Below are positions 10,039-21,989 of a stretch of 64,000 nt of DNA, piece after piece (the first letter of the stretch is position 1; each line of letters opens with the position of its first letter). Source of the DNA: Entoloma clypeatum (taxonomy: Eukaryota > Basidiomycota > Agaricomycetes > Agaricales > Entolomataceae). The stretch covers positions 3,534,001 to 3,598,000 of the forward strand of contig OY751490.1 in assembly GCA_963565915.1 (NCBI GenBank). Direction: 5' to 3'. Made by a program: the position numbers and the translations under genes. Under the pieces are notes generated by a model. The model made no database searches, was not told the DNA's origin, and was given only the letters and a program-made list of their open reading frames with translations.

Positions 10039-10366
10039 AGCATTAAGATAGAGCATTATCCAATGTTATGGGAGGAGATTAGATTGAAAAGAGATGATTG
10101 GTAGCACAACCTCATGTACTAGATTAGATTATCGGATAACCGCAGGGCCGAAGGCCCTCTTTCACCAGTGAATTATTCACCAATCTGTCATTGACATTAT
10201 TTTCTATGATTTGTTTCAGACCATGGGACCTCTATAACTTTAAATCTGTGGCTAATCTTCTTAAAATAAATACATACTTGATAAAATATGCTCCCCTACT
10301 CATTACTTGTTCCTGTGTAGATATAATGAGGACATGTGCAATGTTTTTCAACATTTGTTTACATGT
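9834..10366 (+). repeat. Direct duplicate (copy 2) of 2258-2797
   Basis: This is the complete version of the block that ends in the gap at 2798. It carries the end of exon 2, the last intron, the last exon and about 330 bases downstream, including the stem GGGCCGAAGGCCC near 10146. Sequence continues without break beyond 10366. Confidence 0.85.
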
Positions 10367-10870
10367 ATTGGACATGTTTGATATGTGTGTGTTGCACATC
10401 ATCCAAGATTCGCCGGTTTTTTGCCAGTTTTTTTGCCATGGTGTCTTTTGCCAGTCAATTATTCACCGATCTGTTGTTAGCATTGTTCTTTGTATATGGA
10501 GTATTGCCGATACTCAAAGGCTCACTTTCACCAATGGATCATCAATTTGCTGATGGCCTGTCGCCATGTTGCCAGCTTTTCGCAGTGGTGTCTTTCGCTG
10601 GTGAATTATTCGCTGATCTGTCGTTAGGATTGTTCTTTGTATATGGAATGTTGCCGACACTCAAAGGCTCACTTTCGCCGATGGTGCCTGGCACTGTGTT
10701 GCCGGTTTTTCACTGTGGTTTGCCAGTTTTTTGCTGTGGTGTCTTTCGTCAGTGAATTATTTGCTGATCTGTCGTTAGCATTGTTCTTTGTATATGGAGT
10801 GTGGCTGACACTAAAGGCTCACTTTCGCCAATGGGTCATCAATTTGCCAATGGCCTGTCACCATGTCGCT
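10170..10870 (+). repeat. Four degenerate tandem units of about 150 bases
   Basis: The phrase GTGAATTATTCGCTGATCTG, followed by TTGTTCTTTGTATATGGA and CTCAAAGGCTCACTTTCGCC, recurs at about 10170, 10450, 10595 and 10750 with increasing completeness. Frames through the array stay open because the unit lacks stops in some phases, but the products are repetitive. I regard it as a tandem repeat and not a gene. Confidence 0.65.
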
Positions 10871-10879
10871 GGTCTTTTG

Positions 10880-11442
10880 CCGGTTTTTCGCTGTGCATCA
10901 GCAAGCCCTGGGTGGGCTATGCAGCCCTGTGCAGGTCTATGCAGGTTCTTGCAGGGCTGAAGTTCCAAAGACAAGGTATATGCTACATGCAGCTCTGCAA
11001 AAGCTCTGTGCAGCTTCACTACCATCTTTTGCAGCTCTTCACACTTTCACTCCATTCTTTCAGATCTCCACAGATTCTGTTCACCTTTATAGGCCTCCAG
11101 ACTCTCTTACACCTTGTAGTTATAGAGCATTCCATTTTATCAATAATGTGTTTGAAAAAAAAAAATGCATATTTTTCCATGCTATTTATTACAACAGACA
11201 ATGCAACAATATTATGGTATGACATATCTCTCCCTTGCCTGGCTGTTGTACCTCTCGTCCCTTGCACTCCCCACCTGCGCTATGCGCATGCTGGCATTTC
11301 CCATGTTCCCCCCTCCCCCTGCGCGTCACAACTCTCCCTCGCATCCCCTGGGCATATTCCCATGCATTTCTTGTGTCCCTCACCTGCCCGTTGTCCCTCT
11401 CCCTCTTGGGCACATTGTCGTTCTCATCCCTGTCACCGCCCA
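10880..11442. other. Pyrimidine-rich stretch, no gene seen
   Basis: The segment has GCAGCTCTGCAAAAGCTCTG-like repeats and then a C/T-rich tract with many CCTCTC and CCCTTG words. Open frames here are compositional. It abuts the right copy of the 107-bp inverted repeat. Confidence 0.35.
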
Positions 11443-11549
11443 TTGCCCATCATGGGACTTCGGCCATCCTTGTCCACCCCTCCACCTTGCGCCATTGTGT
11501 TCTGTCATTTTTGTGTGTCATTGTCTCTCGTGTCTGGCCCACCATTCTT
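11443..11549 (-). repeat. Right copy of the 107-bp perfect inverted repeat
   Basis: It is the exact reverse complement of 2145-2251. Its outer edge at about 11549 cuts the reading frame of a copia reverse transcriptase (after the codons for TLSQFSK). This makes the edge a genuine insertion or rearrangement breakpoint. Confidence 0.75.
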
Positions 11550-13055
11550 TGAGAACTGTGATAATGTAATCACGGCAAAGGCAATGTCGGGTCGTGTACT
11601 GATCATTAAATATAGCAGAGACCCTATGATCTGCTGAAAATGTGATCGAAGCGCAGCAGTGGCAGTGCCAGCATTTGCTGTCGGCTTGTATCCAGTAGGT
11701 AGAGGAGTCTTGGCGATCGTTGCATTTGTCATGCCGAATCTCTCTACTACTTTTTGTAAATAGGCACATTGATCGATCATGATTGTATTCTTGGTATGCG
11801 TGATGCGCATTCTCAAGAATTCAGTGGGTTCACCTAGATCACGAGATTCCCAAATAGCCATGAATTCAGCTCTTTTAACAGTTGTAAGCTTAGCGTCTGG
11901 TCCCATGAACATTGCATCATCGACATAGATTATTGCTAGTACAATGGTTCCGTTCGGGGAATAGAAAACAAAGATTCCGGCATCAGATATGACCCTTCGG
12001 AAACCTAGTTTCTTCATGGATTTCTCCATGGCATGCCACCATGCAAGTCCAACCTGCTTCAAACCGTAAATAGCCTTATGCAGGCGCCAAACAAGAAGTT
12101 CTTTGCCTTTTATTTTGAAGCCTTCAGGTTGCATCATGTATAACTCTTCCTGGAGTTTCCCATAAAGGAAAGCAGCAGTTACATCAAGTGCGAGAATTAT
12201 CCAACTCTCAAGCGCGGCGGTAGCGAGCATGAGACATACTGTCTCAAATCGAACTATGGGAGAGAATACCTCGTCGAAATCGATTCCCTTGATTTGCAAG
12301 AACCCTTGAGCAACAAGCCAAGCCTTTTTACGGCCGTCGGTCTTCATGTCGAAGACCCATCGTGATCCGATGGCCTTCCATCCGGTCGGTAAAGGTGTTA
12401 GATCATAGACATCATGCCGCTTGATGCTATCAAGTTCCTTATGGCATGCGTCCAACCACTCATCCTGGAGGTTTTTTGGCATTTTGGCAATGTCGCGAAA
12501 CTTCATCTCCCGGATATCACGGAACTGTGAGAGATTAGATTCAGATTGAGGAATGGCTGATGCAAGTAGCGTGTTCAACTCAGCGATCTGTTTCGTGTCT
12601 CCCCCTCGTTTCCAAACTAATCGTTCTAGGTCCAAGTTAAATGCTTTTGGACCTAGCTCCACATCATTCATCATCTCGCGCAGTAAGCTCTCTGCATCCA
12701 TATCTTCCAAAGATTCATCATCAGGAACTTTGGGGTCATCGGAAGGAGTACTGGAAGATCCACTAGGCCCTGCGTCAGGTGGGGCTAAGGGGGAACTAGG
12801 TTCCACTTCTTCCTGTCATGATCGGGGAACATTGCGGAGCCGGGAAGGCTCACGCTGCTGTTTCTCTCGATTCACGGCTTCACGCCAAGAGCGTGTGCAA
12901 TTGATGTCGTGTTGTTGTTGCGCAGGGTGCCGTTGCTCCCCGTAGATGTTGCCTTCCTGTCGAGGCGGGTTAGCATTCCTTCATGGTCGAGGGACATCAG
13001 CAGGCAGAGGATTCGCCGGCTGGTTCTGGACCTCAGGGTCATCCTGATTTGAAAC
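11550..13055 (-). pseudogene. Ty1/copia polyprotein fragment: connection region and reverse transcriptase
   Basis: On the minus strand the frame begins near 13055 and crosses a stop near 12978 and another near 12818. From 12806 it then runs uninterrupted through a typical copia RVT_2 domain. Visible hallmarks are the pre-RT segment DEWLDACHKELDSI, GSRWVFDMKTDG, the FLYG loop (DVTAAFLYGKLQEELYM), KAIYGLKQ and the catalytic YVDDAMF. The C-terminal half with RNase H is missing because the frame is cut at 11549 by the inverted repeat. At its 5' side it abuts a gypsy fragment on the other strand. It is a dead retrotransposon piece; in the full element this region copies the RNA into DNA. Confidence 0.88.
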
Positions 13056-13057
13056 GC

Positions 13058-14990
13058 TTCCCAAGTGGCACCCTGTCGCATTCTATTCCAAAAGCCTTAG
13101 TCCAGTGGAACGCAACTACGAGATCCACGACAAGGAGATGTTGGTGGTGGTCCGCACATTGGAGGAATGGAGGCATTTCCTCAAAGGAGCGGAGAAGACA
13201 GTGGAGATTTGGACGGACCACAAAAATCTTGAGTATTTCATGACAGCTCAAAAACTAAATTGACGACAAGCTAGATGGTCCTTATACCTCGCTCGTTTTG
13301 ATTTCAAAATGCACCATTGACCTGGCAAGTCAATGGGCAAGTCCGACGCCCTGTCCCGACGAGCGGACCACGGAGACGTATTGTGGGATAATGAGAACAT
13401 TACCCTTCTGCGACCAGAACTGTTTGCAGTGCGAGCAATGCGTGGGGTAACTGTTCAAGGGAAAGAACATGATGTCCTCTGCCAAGTCCGACAGGGAATC
13501 CGAGAGGGGTTACTAGAGAATAGCGTGGCAGAGGTTGTCAAATCCCTTCCGACTGTAGGAGCGGGATCCGTCTGCAATGTGGAGTGGAGCCAAGCGGAAG
13601 GTTTGCTCTACTTCAGGGATCATATCTATGTTCCTAACAATCCCCAACTGCGTCACCGAATCCTCACACAACATCACAATACTCCAGTTGCTGGACATCC
13701 TGGACGGTGGAAAACCTTGGAACTGGTGTCGCACAATTACTGGTGGCTACACATGTCTTGTCTAATAGGTCAATATTGCAAGACATGCAACCCATGCCTC
13801 CGCCCGCACCAAGGTCCGACACACTCCGCCCTCCGGAGAACTCAATCCGCTACCTGTGCCCATGGAGCGATGGCAAGTGACCAGTGTTGACTTCATTACT
13901 GAACTACCAGAAGCCCATGGCTACGATGCCATCATGGTGGTAGTGGATTCAGTAGGGAAGTGGGAACACTTCATCCCAACACACTCCGACATCTCCACAC
14001 TTGGAACTGCACGCTCCTATGTTCAAAATGTCTGGAAACTTCATGGACTACCGGAGGCCATTGTTTCCAACCACGGACCACAGTTTGTTGCCAAGTGAAC
14101 TATACAGGCTACTAGGCATCAAGGTTGCTGCCTTAACAGCCTACCACCCACAGTCAGATGGACAGACGGAGTGGGTCAATCAAGGACTGGAACAATACCT
14201 TTGCCTATTCGTCAATGAACATCAAGACAATTGGGACGAATGGCTTCCGATGGCTGAATTCGCATATAACAACCATGTTCACGCAGCGACACACCAAACT
14301 CCATTTTACATTGACACCGGCCACCATCCGTGCATGGGATTTGAGCCTCGCATGCAGCGGATGGAGATTGAGGCAGTAGCGGAGTTCAGTGAGCAGATGA
14401 AGTCCGCTCTTGAAGAGGCTCGCAGAGCATTGACAAAGGCAAAAGATGACATGGCGTGATATTACAACCAGCATTGGAGTACCACTCCGACATTCTGCCT
14501 GGGGGACAAGGTCTTTTTAGACTCATCAGACCTCAAAACCACCCGACCCACTAAAAAACTTGCACATCAATATGTAGGTCCTTTTCCAGTGGTCCGACCT
14601 GTTGGAACACATGCCTACGAACTTTGCCTCCCCCCTTCCATGTCATGTGTTCACCCAGTATTCCATGTTGTCAAACTTTCACTAGTTCCCAATGACTCTT
14701 TCCGACACCAGGTCCGCTCCCCTCCACCTCCAACTGTAGTCGGAGAAGAATTGGAGTACAATGTTGAAAACCTCTTGGACAGCTGACTACATCGAGGCAA
14801 GTTTCAATTCTTGGTCAAATGGAAGGGATATGGCTACAAAGAGAATTCTTGGGAAGCAGAAGACAATGTCCATGCTCCATGCCTAGTCCGTGACTTCTAC
14901 CGATGGCATCCAGGAGCTCTGCGTCGGATCTCCGCAACAATATTTGACTCATTTTGCCTGACACGTCGAGACACCGTGCCTTGAAAGGGG
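13058..14990 (+). pseudogene. Ty3/gypsy 3' half: RNase H, integrase, chromodomain
   Basis: The order is RNase H ([29 protein letters not shown]), the integrase zinc-binding segment (TPVAGHPGRWKT with CKTCNPC) and the integrase core. The core shows VDFITELPEA, SNHGPQFV, and HPQSDGQTEWVNQGLEQYL carrying the last catalytic Glu. The C-terminal chromodomain has FLVKWKGYGYKENSWE. Stops at about 13261, 13318 and 14784, and frameshifts near 13860 and 14090, make it non-functional. The protease and reverse transcriptase are absent. It runs directly into a 3' LTR at 14996. Confidence 0.88.
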
Positions 14991-14995
14991 GGTGA

Positions 14996-15409
14996 TGTAA
15001 GGGCAACCACTTTTCTATTTCCTTTCTCTTTTTTCTTTCCTTTCTATTCCACCATCTCCAATGTCCTCTGATTGAATCCGCTATGTCTGACATCTTATCC
15101 GACGCTCCACATCCAATGACTCCGCTCCTCCGCACGTCAGATCACAGGTTACCATTCATCTTGTTTCCATTCATCCCCCATCCCTACTCCCAATCATTGC
15201 TCATCATTCATATGTCTCGTTTTATCTCTTATTTCATATCTCACTTTACTATTTATCCCACTAGCTTGCAGGGGAATCCTTAGAACCTTCTCTTTGGATT
15301 TCCCTTGCAAGGTATGTGTTGTATTACTTATCGGACCACTCAATCTAAACTTTGGATTTCTCTTGCAAGCATCTGAGTTCAAGTCTTGGATCGTAAGGTT
15401 GCCCTTACA
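14996..15409 (+). repeat. Gypsy 3' LTR, 414 bp, with 13-bp terminal inverted repeats
   Basis: The LTR starts TGTAAGGGCAACC and ends GGTTGCCCTTACA, a perfect 13-bp inverted pair with the usual TG..CA ends. It follows the chromodomain frame after a purine-rich tract (GAAAGGGGGGTGA). A diverged copy of the same LTR family lies at 59690-60105. Confidence 0.85.
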
Positions 15410-16015
15410 GCACCTCTTTTATATTATGATGTCACCCAGTTCTTGCCTCTTTAATTTGCTATTACAATATCTTTTACATTCTACTTTACCCTCGTTATGT
15501 TGCTTTTTCCAGATACATTGTTGATTGATGTAAAATTAAATTGCTGTCAGATATAGATATGATTATGAAAGGCTAAAATGCACTAATCCAGGTCTCATCT
15601 TATCAGCCAAGTGTTATTTCTTCTTATTTCACACTCTCTGAGAAGACTAGATGTTCATCAATTGTTGAAATGTGGTTCTCTTGCAATGATGGTGCTGGAT
15701 GCTTAGTCACCACCACCTTTGTACAAAATATTTCCCACCCTCAATTTTCACTCAGGATCTTTCTTGGTAAAAATGCTTGAATTGGATATTTGAAAGGGTG
15801 GTTGTCAAGGGAGTCAACATTGACTGAGATACTATCACCTACCCTAGGGTCAGTGTGGCTGTGTCAGAACCTCAACATTGGCAGTCACATCAGGTCACTG
15901 ACTCATTCTGCACTCAGCTGAGGTTGACTTGAGTAACCTTATCAACCACATGATGTTTGTTCACACTTCGATAGGGCAAGGACCAACATGACTTGCCCAA
16001 ATCAAGCACTTTCAA
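15410..16015. other. AT-rich spacer, nothing recognised
   Basis: No frame with motifs or splice structure is visible in these 600 bases. They probably include flanking or decayed element sequence. Confidence 0.3.
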
Positions 16016-16019
16016 CAGT

Positions 16020-16342
16020 GGGTAATCCAACTCTTCCAGGAGATTGGCTTCCTAATGCGGAATGTCCCGATCTATGCCGACAATCATGGCTCGATCTTTA
16101 TTGGGAACAACCCTGTACAGGAACGCCGTACTAAGCATATCGATCTTAGATATCACATCATCCAAGAGTACATCTCTCGTGGATTGATCACTGTAGAGTA
16201 CATTGAAGGCACATCCAATCCCGCGGATATGCTAACTAAAAATCTTAGTTGGGAACTCTTTGAAAGATGTCGCCAACATCTAGGCTTGACATTTTCGTAT
16301 ACACATCGAGGGGGAGTGTTGAACGAGTTCCGCTTCCATTAG
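16020..16342 (+). pseudogene. Ty1/copia RNase H C-terminus
   Basis: The frame contains the RNase H end signature of copia polyproteins: YADNHGSIFIGNNPVQERRT, KHIDLRYHIIQE, GLITVEYIEGTSNPADM and LTKNL. The protein ends at 16342, a short way inside the LTR that follows. Only the last 100 residues of the polyprotein survive; upstream there is unrelated sequence. Confidence 0.88.
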
Positions 16343-16608
16343 ACGTGCCATGTGCTCAACCCCATGACATACAAATAGTGTACAAATAAGTAGACTAGTA
16401 TATAAGACTGTCCTTATTCTCTGTGCAATATAATGCTCCTAACAAGCAACCCCCACCTTGCAAACACCTCTCAAGGTTAGTAGTAAGGTTCTCTCTCTAT
16501 TGTAGATACACAATCCGTAGCGCATAGCATAGAGTACTACTGGACTGCTCGACGACACATCCACTGTAATCACCTCCAGTGTTGATGTGATCGTATGCTG
16601 TTCCAACA
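16317..16608 (+). repeat. Copia 3' LTR, about 292 bp
   Basis: It starts TGTTGAAC immediately after the polypurine tract GAGGGGGAG and ends GTTCCAACA, giving TGTTG..CAACA ends. A TATATAAGA promoter-like box lies near 16400. The end point is inferred from the terminal repeat only. Confidence 0.6.
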
Positions 16609-16689
16609 CAGAGGATGGACCGAACTGGTCTGCACTGGTCCAAACCGGTTTTGTATTATATATTGTGTCATGTAATGTCAGTGGGCATG

Positions 16690-16965
16690 AGTGGCAGGGC
16701 ATTGCATATGAGAAGGGGCCGTTGTGCATGAAGAGAGGGTGTTGCGTGCGAGTCGGAGGTCGTAAGGCATGAAAGGGTACTGTTGGGGGTGAGGGAGGGC
16801 CATGGGGCGTGAGTGGGAAGTGCTGGGCACGAGAAGGTGCTGTTGGGCATGCCTTGATGCTGTTGAGCATCAGAGAGGGCAGTTGGGCATTAGAGGGGGC
16901 CGTTGGGCATCAGTCGACGGTGTTGGGCGCTAGAGGGGGTCATTGTGTACAAGGGGTGGCCATTG
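16690..16965 (-). repeat. GGCCGTTGGGCAT minisatellite array
   Basis: Units of about 20-24 bases share the core GCCGTTGGGC or GCTGTTGGGCAT followed by variable GA-rich bases. It is the inverted counterpart of the array at 18035-18262 in the same element. Confidence 0.7.
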
Positions 16966-18034
16966 GGGGAGGATGTGACTGGGTGGAGTGGAGGTGGGGG
17001 ATAAAAAAAGTGTGGGAATGTTTGGCTGGCTGTTGATTTATATATGGTTTGACTTTCAGCACTTGCCAAGAGTACTTAGCATCAATGCCGAGCAATGCAT
17101 GCCATTGAAACTCGCATTGTCGATGCCCAATCCATGGCACTGTAAGTCCTAAAAATAGTTCTAAACCTATGTAGAGATACTTAGAAGCTAATAGTAAGTA
17201 TTCAAACAGTTAGATACATGAGGTATGTATGGTAGAAAGTCTGTACTGCAAAATGATACACAAAACACACTGTAAATCATAATAAACAATGCATCATGAG
17301 TTCCCTCAAACACAAAAACCAGTATTTTCTTGCTTTCTCCTTTCCACAACCACTTTAAACTACCTGTAATATATATATGCTATTGAATCATTGTATGTGA
17401 ACCTATTGAGACCCTTCAAATAAAATTAAAGGACTTCATAAGGTGAATATGAGCAAAGATAGGTCGAAAATTTCACCAAAAAATTTTATTTCAGGATTAG
17501 ATTCTCCTCATTCAGGGCACCTCCCAGCACCTTCATTTTTTCAAATTTGGTTCATTCATTAGAGAGAGATAACACTTTTACTGAAATATGTACATTTGAT
17601 TATTCCTATCTGATCTGAACTTCTAAAATTTATATAAGGTGTTTCAGAAGGTGAACACATATTCCATGTATAACCTATTATTAGACTATGAGGAAGGGGC
17701 TGAGCATGCCTGCGCGATGCATTCTGCGCCTTGTTTACTATTATTTGGTGGGAGCACTGCTTCACTATATCATAAAGTCCATGGCGAAATTTCACAAAAT
17801 AAATACATAGAAAGTGACATATGATGCTATAGTACTTAATTGATATTGTGCACAAACTGTGCTCCTGTGTAAGACATGTAGGCAGATGTGCGATGGTTTT
17901 TGTAAGTGTGTTTACATTTATTTGACACATTTGATGCACATGTAATACATGTCCAAATGAGGGCAGGCTCAACGCAGGCTATTTGCCCTTGTTTGCTTTT
18001 CTGGGCCAAACCCTTTGCCCAGTTCGCCATCTCA

Positions 18035-18262
18035 CTCTGATGCCCAGCCCTCTCATGCCCAACGGCCCTCTCTCTTGCCCAATGGTCCCAACTTGTGCTC
18101 AGTGGCCCCAACTTGTGATCAACAGCCTTGATTCACACCAAACGGCTTCGACCCACACCAAACACCCAGCACTCGAGCCCAACGGTCCTCTCTTGTCTCC
18201 AACGGCTCCCACTAGTGTCCAACGGCCTCAACTCACACCCAACGGTCCATACTCACGCCCTG
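18035..18262 (+). repeat. CCCAACGGCC minisatellite array
   Basis: About ten units of 18-24 bases have the core CCCAACGGCC or CCAAACGGC, followed by TCTCACGC-like variable bases. It belongs to TIR element copy 1. Confidence 0.7.
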
Positions 18263-18573
18263 TAATTACATATGTAGACCCTGTACTAGCACCCAAAAGA
18301 CCGGTTTAGACCGGTCTCAACCAGTCTTTTACCGGTCTTATAATCAGAGATATTTCAGAGTGGTGTCGGAGGAGGTTGGAGGAGCATCGGAGTGATGGGG
18401 GGATAATGTGAATTGGAAAAAAGGAAAAAGGAATACCACAGATCTTCAATCATTAACCATTCTCTATTCATCCAGGGTCTTGTCCTTAATCATTCTCTAT
18501 TCCTGCCCTTACAGGTTCATTTTTGGTTCAGTCTGGTCTGGTTCCAGTCCTATTGAACTGAACCATGAAACAA

Positions 18574-20710
18574 TACCACAGGAAGTAGGTTAGCATGAGT
18601 GTTAAGGGTGTCACCTGCTGTGGTGCTTAGGGCCTGGGCCCCAGTAATGAGCTCAGCTGCGTGTTGCTGCACTGGGGCCAGTTTGTTGGTGATGGCGACT
18701 GAACCAGTATGTTTCTTGCCTGAAGCCAAGGGGCGGATCTTGGTGTACCAGATGTCTGTGGCATAGGTGAAGGTGGGGACGGCTACTTTGTTGTACAGTT
18801 GACAGATCCGGTGCGCCAGCATTCCTCCAGATACCTTGGAAAGGCAGGATACCTGATTGGACCACCAGATTACATTCACAGATACCCTGTGGTGGTGGGC
18901 AGTTCAGTGTAGTTTTGAGTCGAAGATGACACCCAGGTATTTATAGGTGGAATGGTCTTGATGGTCTGTGTTGTGGTTGAACTGTTGGGGTTGGACCTAG
19001 AGAGGACCAGGTCAGTGGGCATGCCATTGTAATGGGTGCGAGGGAAGTTCATGAGGGCAAGTTTGGATAATTCAAATGGGGAGTTGTGTGAGGATGACCA
19101 GACGAAGCCCCCGTCTGGTCGCTCCATCATATCTCTGATCATGGCATGTGAGTCTTTGAGAGTGTTCACAACTGTGAGGATCATGGAGTCATCCACGAAG
19201 CCTAGCAATGTTTTGTGTTTGTAAAGGGCTACTTGAATAAGTGGGGCATTGTAGAAGGCATATAGGAGCATGGAGAGGGGGCAGCCTTGGGTGGTACTGT
19301 TATGGTTGACAAACTCATGTGATGCTTAGGCAGAGAGGCTTAAGTAGCAAAGGCGGATACCAAGGTGATTGCTAGATCTGGGGAATACATGCAATGTATC
19401 TACCCTATATATACTAGAAGGTCGAGTCATCTAGATGACTCTGGAGCAGTTCCGGTCTGACTCCAGAAGCAGACCCGGAGTAGGTGTCTATGGTAACTGC
19501 TGCAGCGTGAGTCAGAGTATCTAAGTATAGTCCAATAAGGAACACGATGTCAAGGATATGTGAGAGTAACCATCTAGATATGGTAACAATGATCATACTG
19601 TAGTGAGTAAGCGGAGGCCGGGGCCCGAATGATGTAAAAGTGAATAGTAAGCATGAAACCAATAGATAAGATGAAACTGGCCATTAATCAGATAAGGCCT
19701 CTATGTCTTGTATCTTGTCCGAGCGATCAATGCCATGGATAGCGAATCCATAACAGGTACATTTGATGATGTCTATAGGCGCAGAGGTGTAGTCATCAAA
19801 TTTGAGGCACATCTTTCATCCTGTCAGCATTTGGATGGTGAGTTTGATGTAGCATGATGGGACTCTGTGGGCTTTCATGTTGTGCAGGAGTTGGTCTTTG
19901 ACAGTGTTTGGAAATGCACCTTGGACATTGAGGAGGAGGGCTGCAGCTACCTTACCTGAACACCAGGCATCCTTGACTTTGTGCATGAGGGAGTGCATGC
20001 CTGGGGGCAGCGTGTGGTGTCATTCAGCTAGGTGCGAGAGGTCAGCTGCAACAAGGGTGGAGAGGAGCTTGCCTATGGTATCCAGGAGGCCAATTGGGCA
20101 GTAAGCCTTGGTGACATTGTAGGCTGGTTTGTCGGCTTTACATAGCACTAGCATGATCAAGTTTAGCCAGCATTCGTGGTAGATGTTGAGGTTGAGGACT
20201 GCTCTGTAAATATAGAAAAGGTGGTCAATGAGGGTGTCAGTGGATGAGGATAATGTTTGGGATGCTGTCGGGGCCTGGAGCTTTGTGTGGTTTCAGGGTC
20301 TCGATGGTGGCTTGGATTTGCCGGTGGGTGAAGAAGCAGATGCTGGTGAGTGGGGGGGATAGGGTCGTGTGTGTTGGTGCTAGGGGGTGAGGAGATGGGG
20401 GGGGGAAAGAAGGAGGCAGCCAGGGCTTGGGCTTTCGCATCATTGGAGTGGCCATCCGGGGTGGAGCCGTCACTTGAGGTTTTGAGGGTCAGGATGCGGG
20501 CACTAGAGAGGTTGGTTGGGGTGTTGGTTACATACTTGTTTGCCAGGTAGATTTGCTGGGGGGAGATGTTCTCAAGCCAGTCTGTTCAGTGGGATGTAGC
20601 AGTGTTGTTGATTGCCTTGGCAAATTCATGGGATATCTTCTTGTGTTCTTCAATAGAGGGGTGGTCAGTGATGTCTCGGAAACGATGAGCTTTGTTGCTG
20701 AGTCTATTCT
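18574..20710 (-). pseudogene. LINE reverse transcriptase remnant bounded by two TIR elements
   Basis: Read on the minus strand from 20710, the fragments follow the order of a non-LTR polyprotein. First comes HRFRDITDHPSIEEHKKI, then KPHKAPGPDSIPN (start of the RT fingers), then KVKDAWCSGKVAAALLLNVQGAFPN. A GCPLSMLLYAFYNAPL motif and the catalytic FVDDSMI near 19195 follow, and then the C-terminal part with PTFTYATDIWYTK. Stops (for example the TGA in SH*TDW near 20585) and frameshifts disable it. A solo LTR sits between the fingers and the GCPLS motif. Both ends of the fragment coincide with ends of TIR elements copy 1 and copy 2. Confidence 0.82.
19298..19755 (+). repeat. Solo LTR, 458 bp, with perfect 5-bp target duplication
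   Basis: The element begins TGTTATGG and ends CCATAACA, and is flanked on both sides by GGTAC (19293-19297 and 19756-19760). Removing it and one GGTAC brings together the LINE frame pieces that end in a Cys-Thr pair and resume at QGCPLSMLLYAF. It is the product of LTR-LTR recombination after insertion into the LINE. The orientation is not known. Confidence 0.9.
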
Positions 20711-21989
20711 AGTGTTCCAAGATTTGGTTTGGTTTGGTTAATTGACCCCAAATCCATTAACCTAAATCTTAACCCGTTAAGAAATTTTCAGAAAAAAATC
20801 TAAACCAGACCATCATTAACCAGTTAATTTTTCATTGGTTTGGTTAATTTGTTGGTTAAACTCAATTAAACCATACAAATATCACAATTTGTCCACAAGA
20901 GTCATGTTACTTAGTTAATTTGCTGTTGACATAGGTTCACACATGATTAAACCATCCAAACACATGATTTTTAGCATGTGTGCCCTCATTGCAGAGTCAG
21001 CAATGGGTGGATGCATCATGTGTGCATCAAATGTGTCAAACACATGTAAACAAATTCCCACAAACATCGCACATCTGCTTATTATGTCTACACAAGAACA
21101 GGTAAGGGTTTCTACTATATCAATTAGGTAGGAGGGGATTATATGTCATTAAGATTGTATTTATTTTATGAAACTTTGCCATGGAATTTAAGTTATAGAG
21201 GTTCCATGCTCTGACCAATAATAGTAAACAATGCACAAAATGCATCGCACAGGCATGCACGGTGTCTTTCTCATAGTCTAATAATAGTTCGATGTGATAG
21301 AATTATATATGGGATATGTATTCACCTTCTGACACACTGTATAATTTTTAGAAATCCAGATAAGATAGAAATAATGAAATGTGCAGATTTCAGAAAAAGT
21401 GTCATATCTCCCTAATGAATGAACCAAGTTTAAAAAACAAATGTGCTGTAAGATCATCTGGATGTGGAGGATCCAAAGCTGAAATAAAAAATTTGGTCAA
21501 ATTTTTGACCCATTTTGTTCATATTCACCTTATGAAGTCCTTGAATTTTATTTGAATGGTCTCAATAGTTTTACATACAATGCTTCAATAATATATATAT
21601 TACAGGTAGTTGAAAGTGGTTGTGGAAAGGAGGAAGTAAGAAAATACTGGTTTTTGTGTTTGAGAAAACCCATGATGCACTGTTGATTATGATTTACAGT
21701 ATGTTTGATGTATTATTTTGGAGTACAGACTTTCTACCATACATAGCTCATGTATCTAACTCTTTAAATACTTACTATTAGCTTTTAAGTATCTCTACAT
21801 AACTTAAGAACCCATTTTTGGTTCTTTTGGTGCCACGGTTTGGACATTGAGGGCACAATTCTCAACAATGCACATTGCTTGGCATTGACTGCTGAGCATG
21901 CTCGGCAATTGTCAAAAGTTGAAGTTGATAAGTCGACTGCCAAACCTTCCCACACTCTTTATTTCCCCCACCTCCACTCCATCTGGCCA

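Larger units (their letters stand above)
16612..18573 (-). mobile_element. TIR element with minisatellite cargo, copy 1
   Basis: The segment shares a long unique core (17040-17960) with the reverse strand of the element at 20711-24776 and with that of 52911-54186. Its right end, GGTTCAG..CATGAAACAA before TA at 18574, mirrors the left end of the third copy (TA then GTGTTTCAAGGTTCAG). Two CCCAACGGCC-type arrays sit inside in opposite orientation (16690-16965 and 18035-18262). The left end is not resolved because it abuts the copia LTR. No coding gene was found, so it is presumably non-autonomous. Confidence 0.6.
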
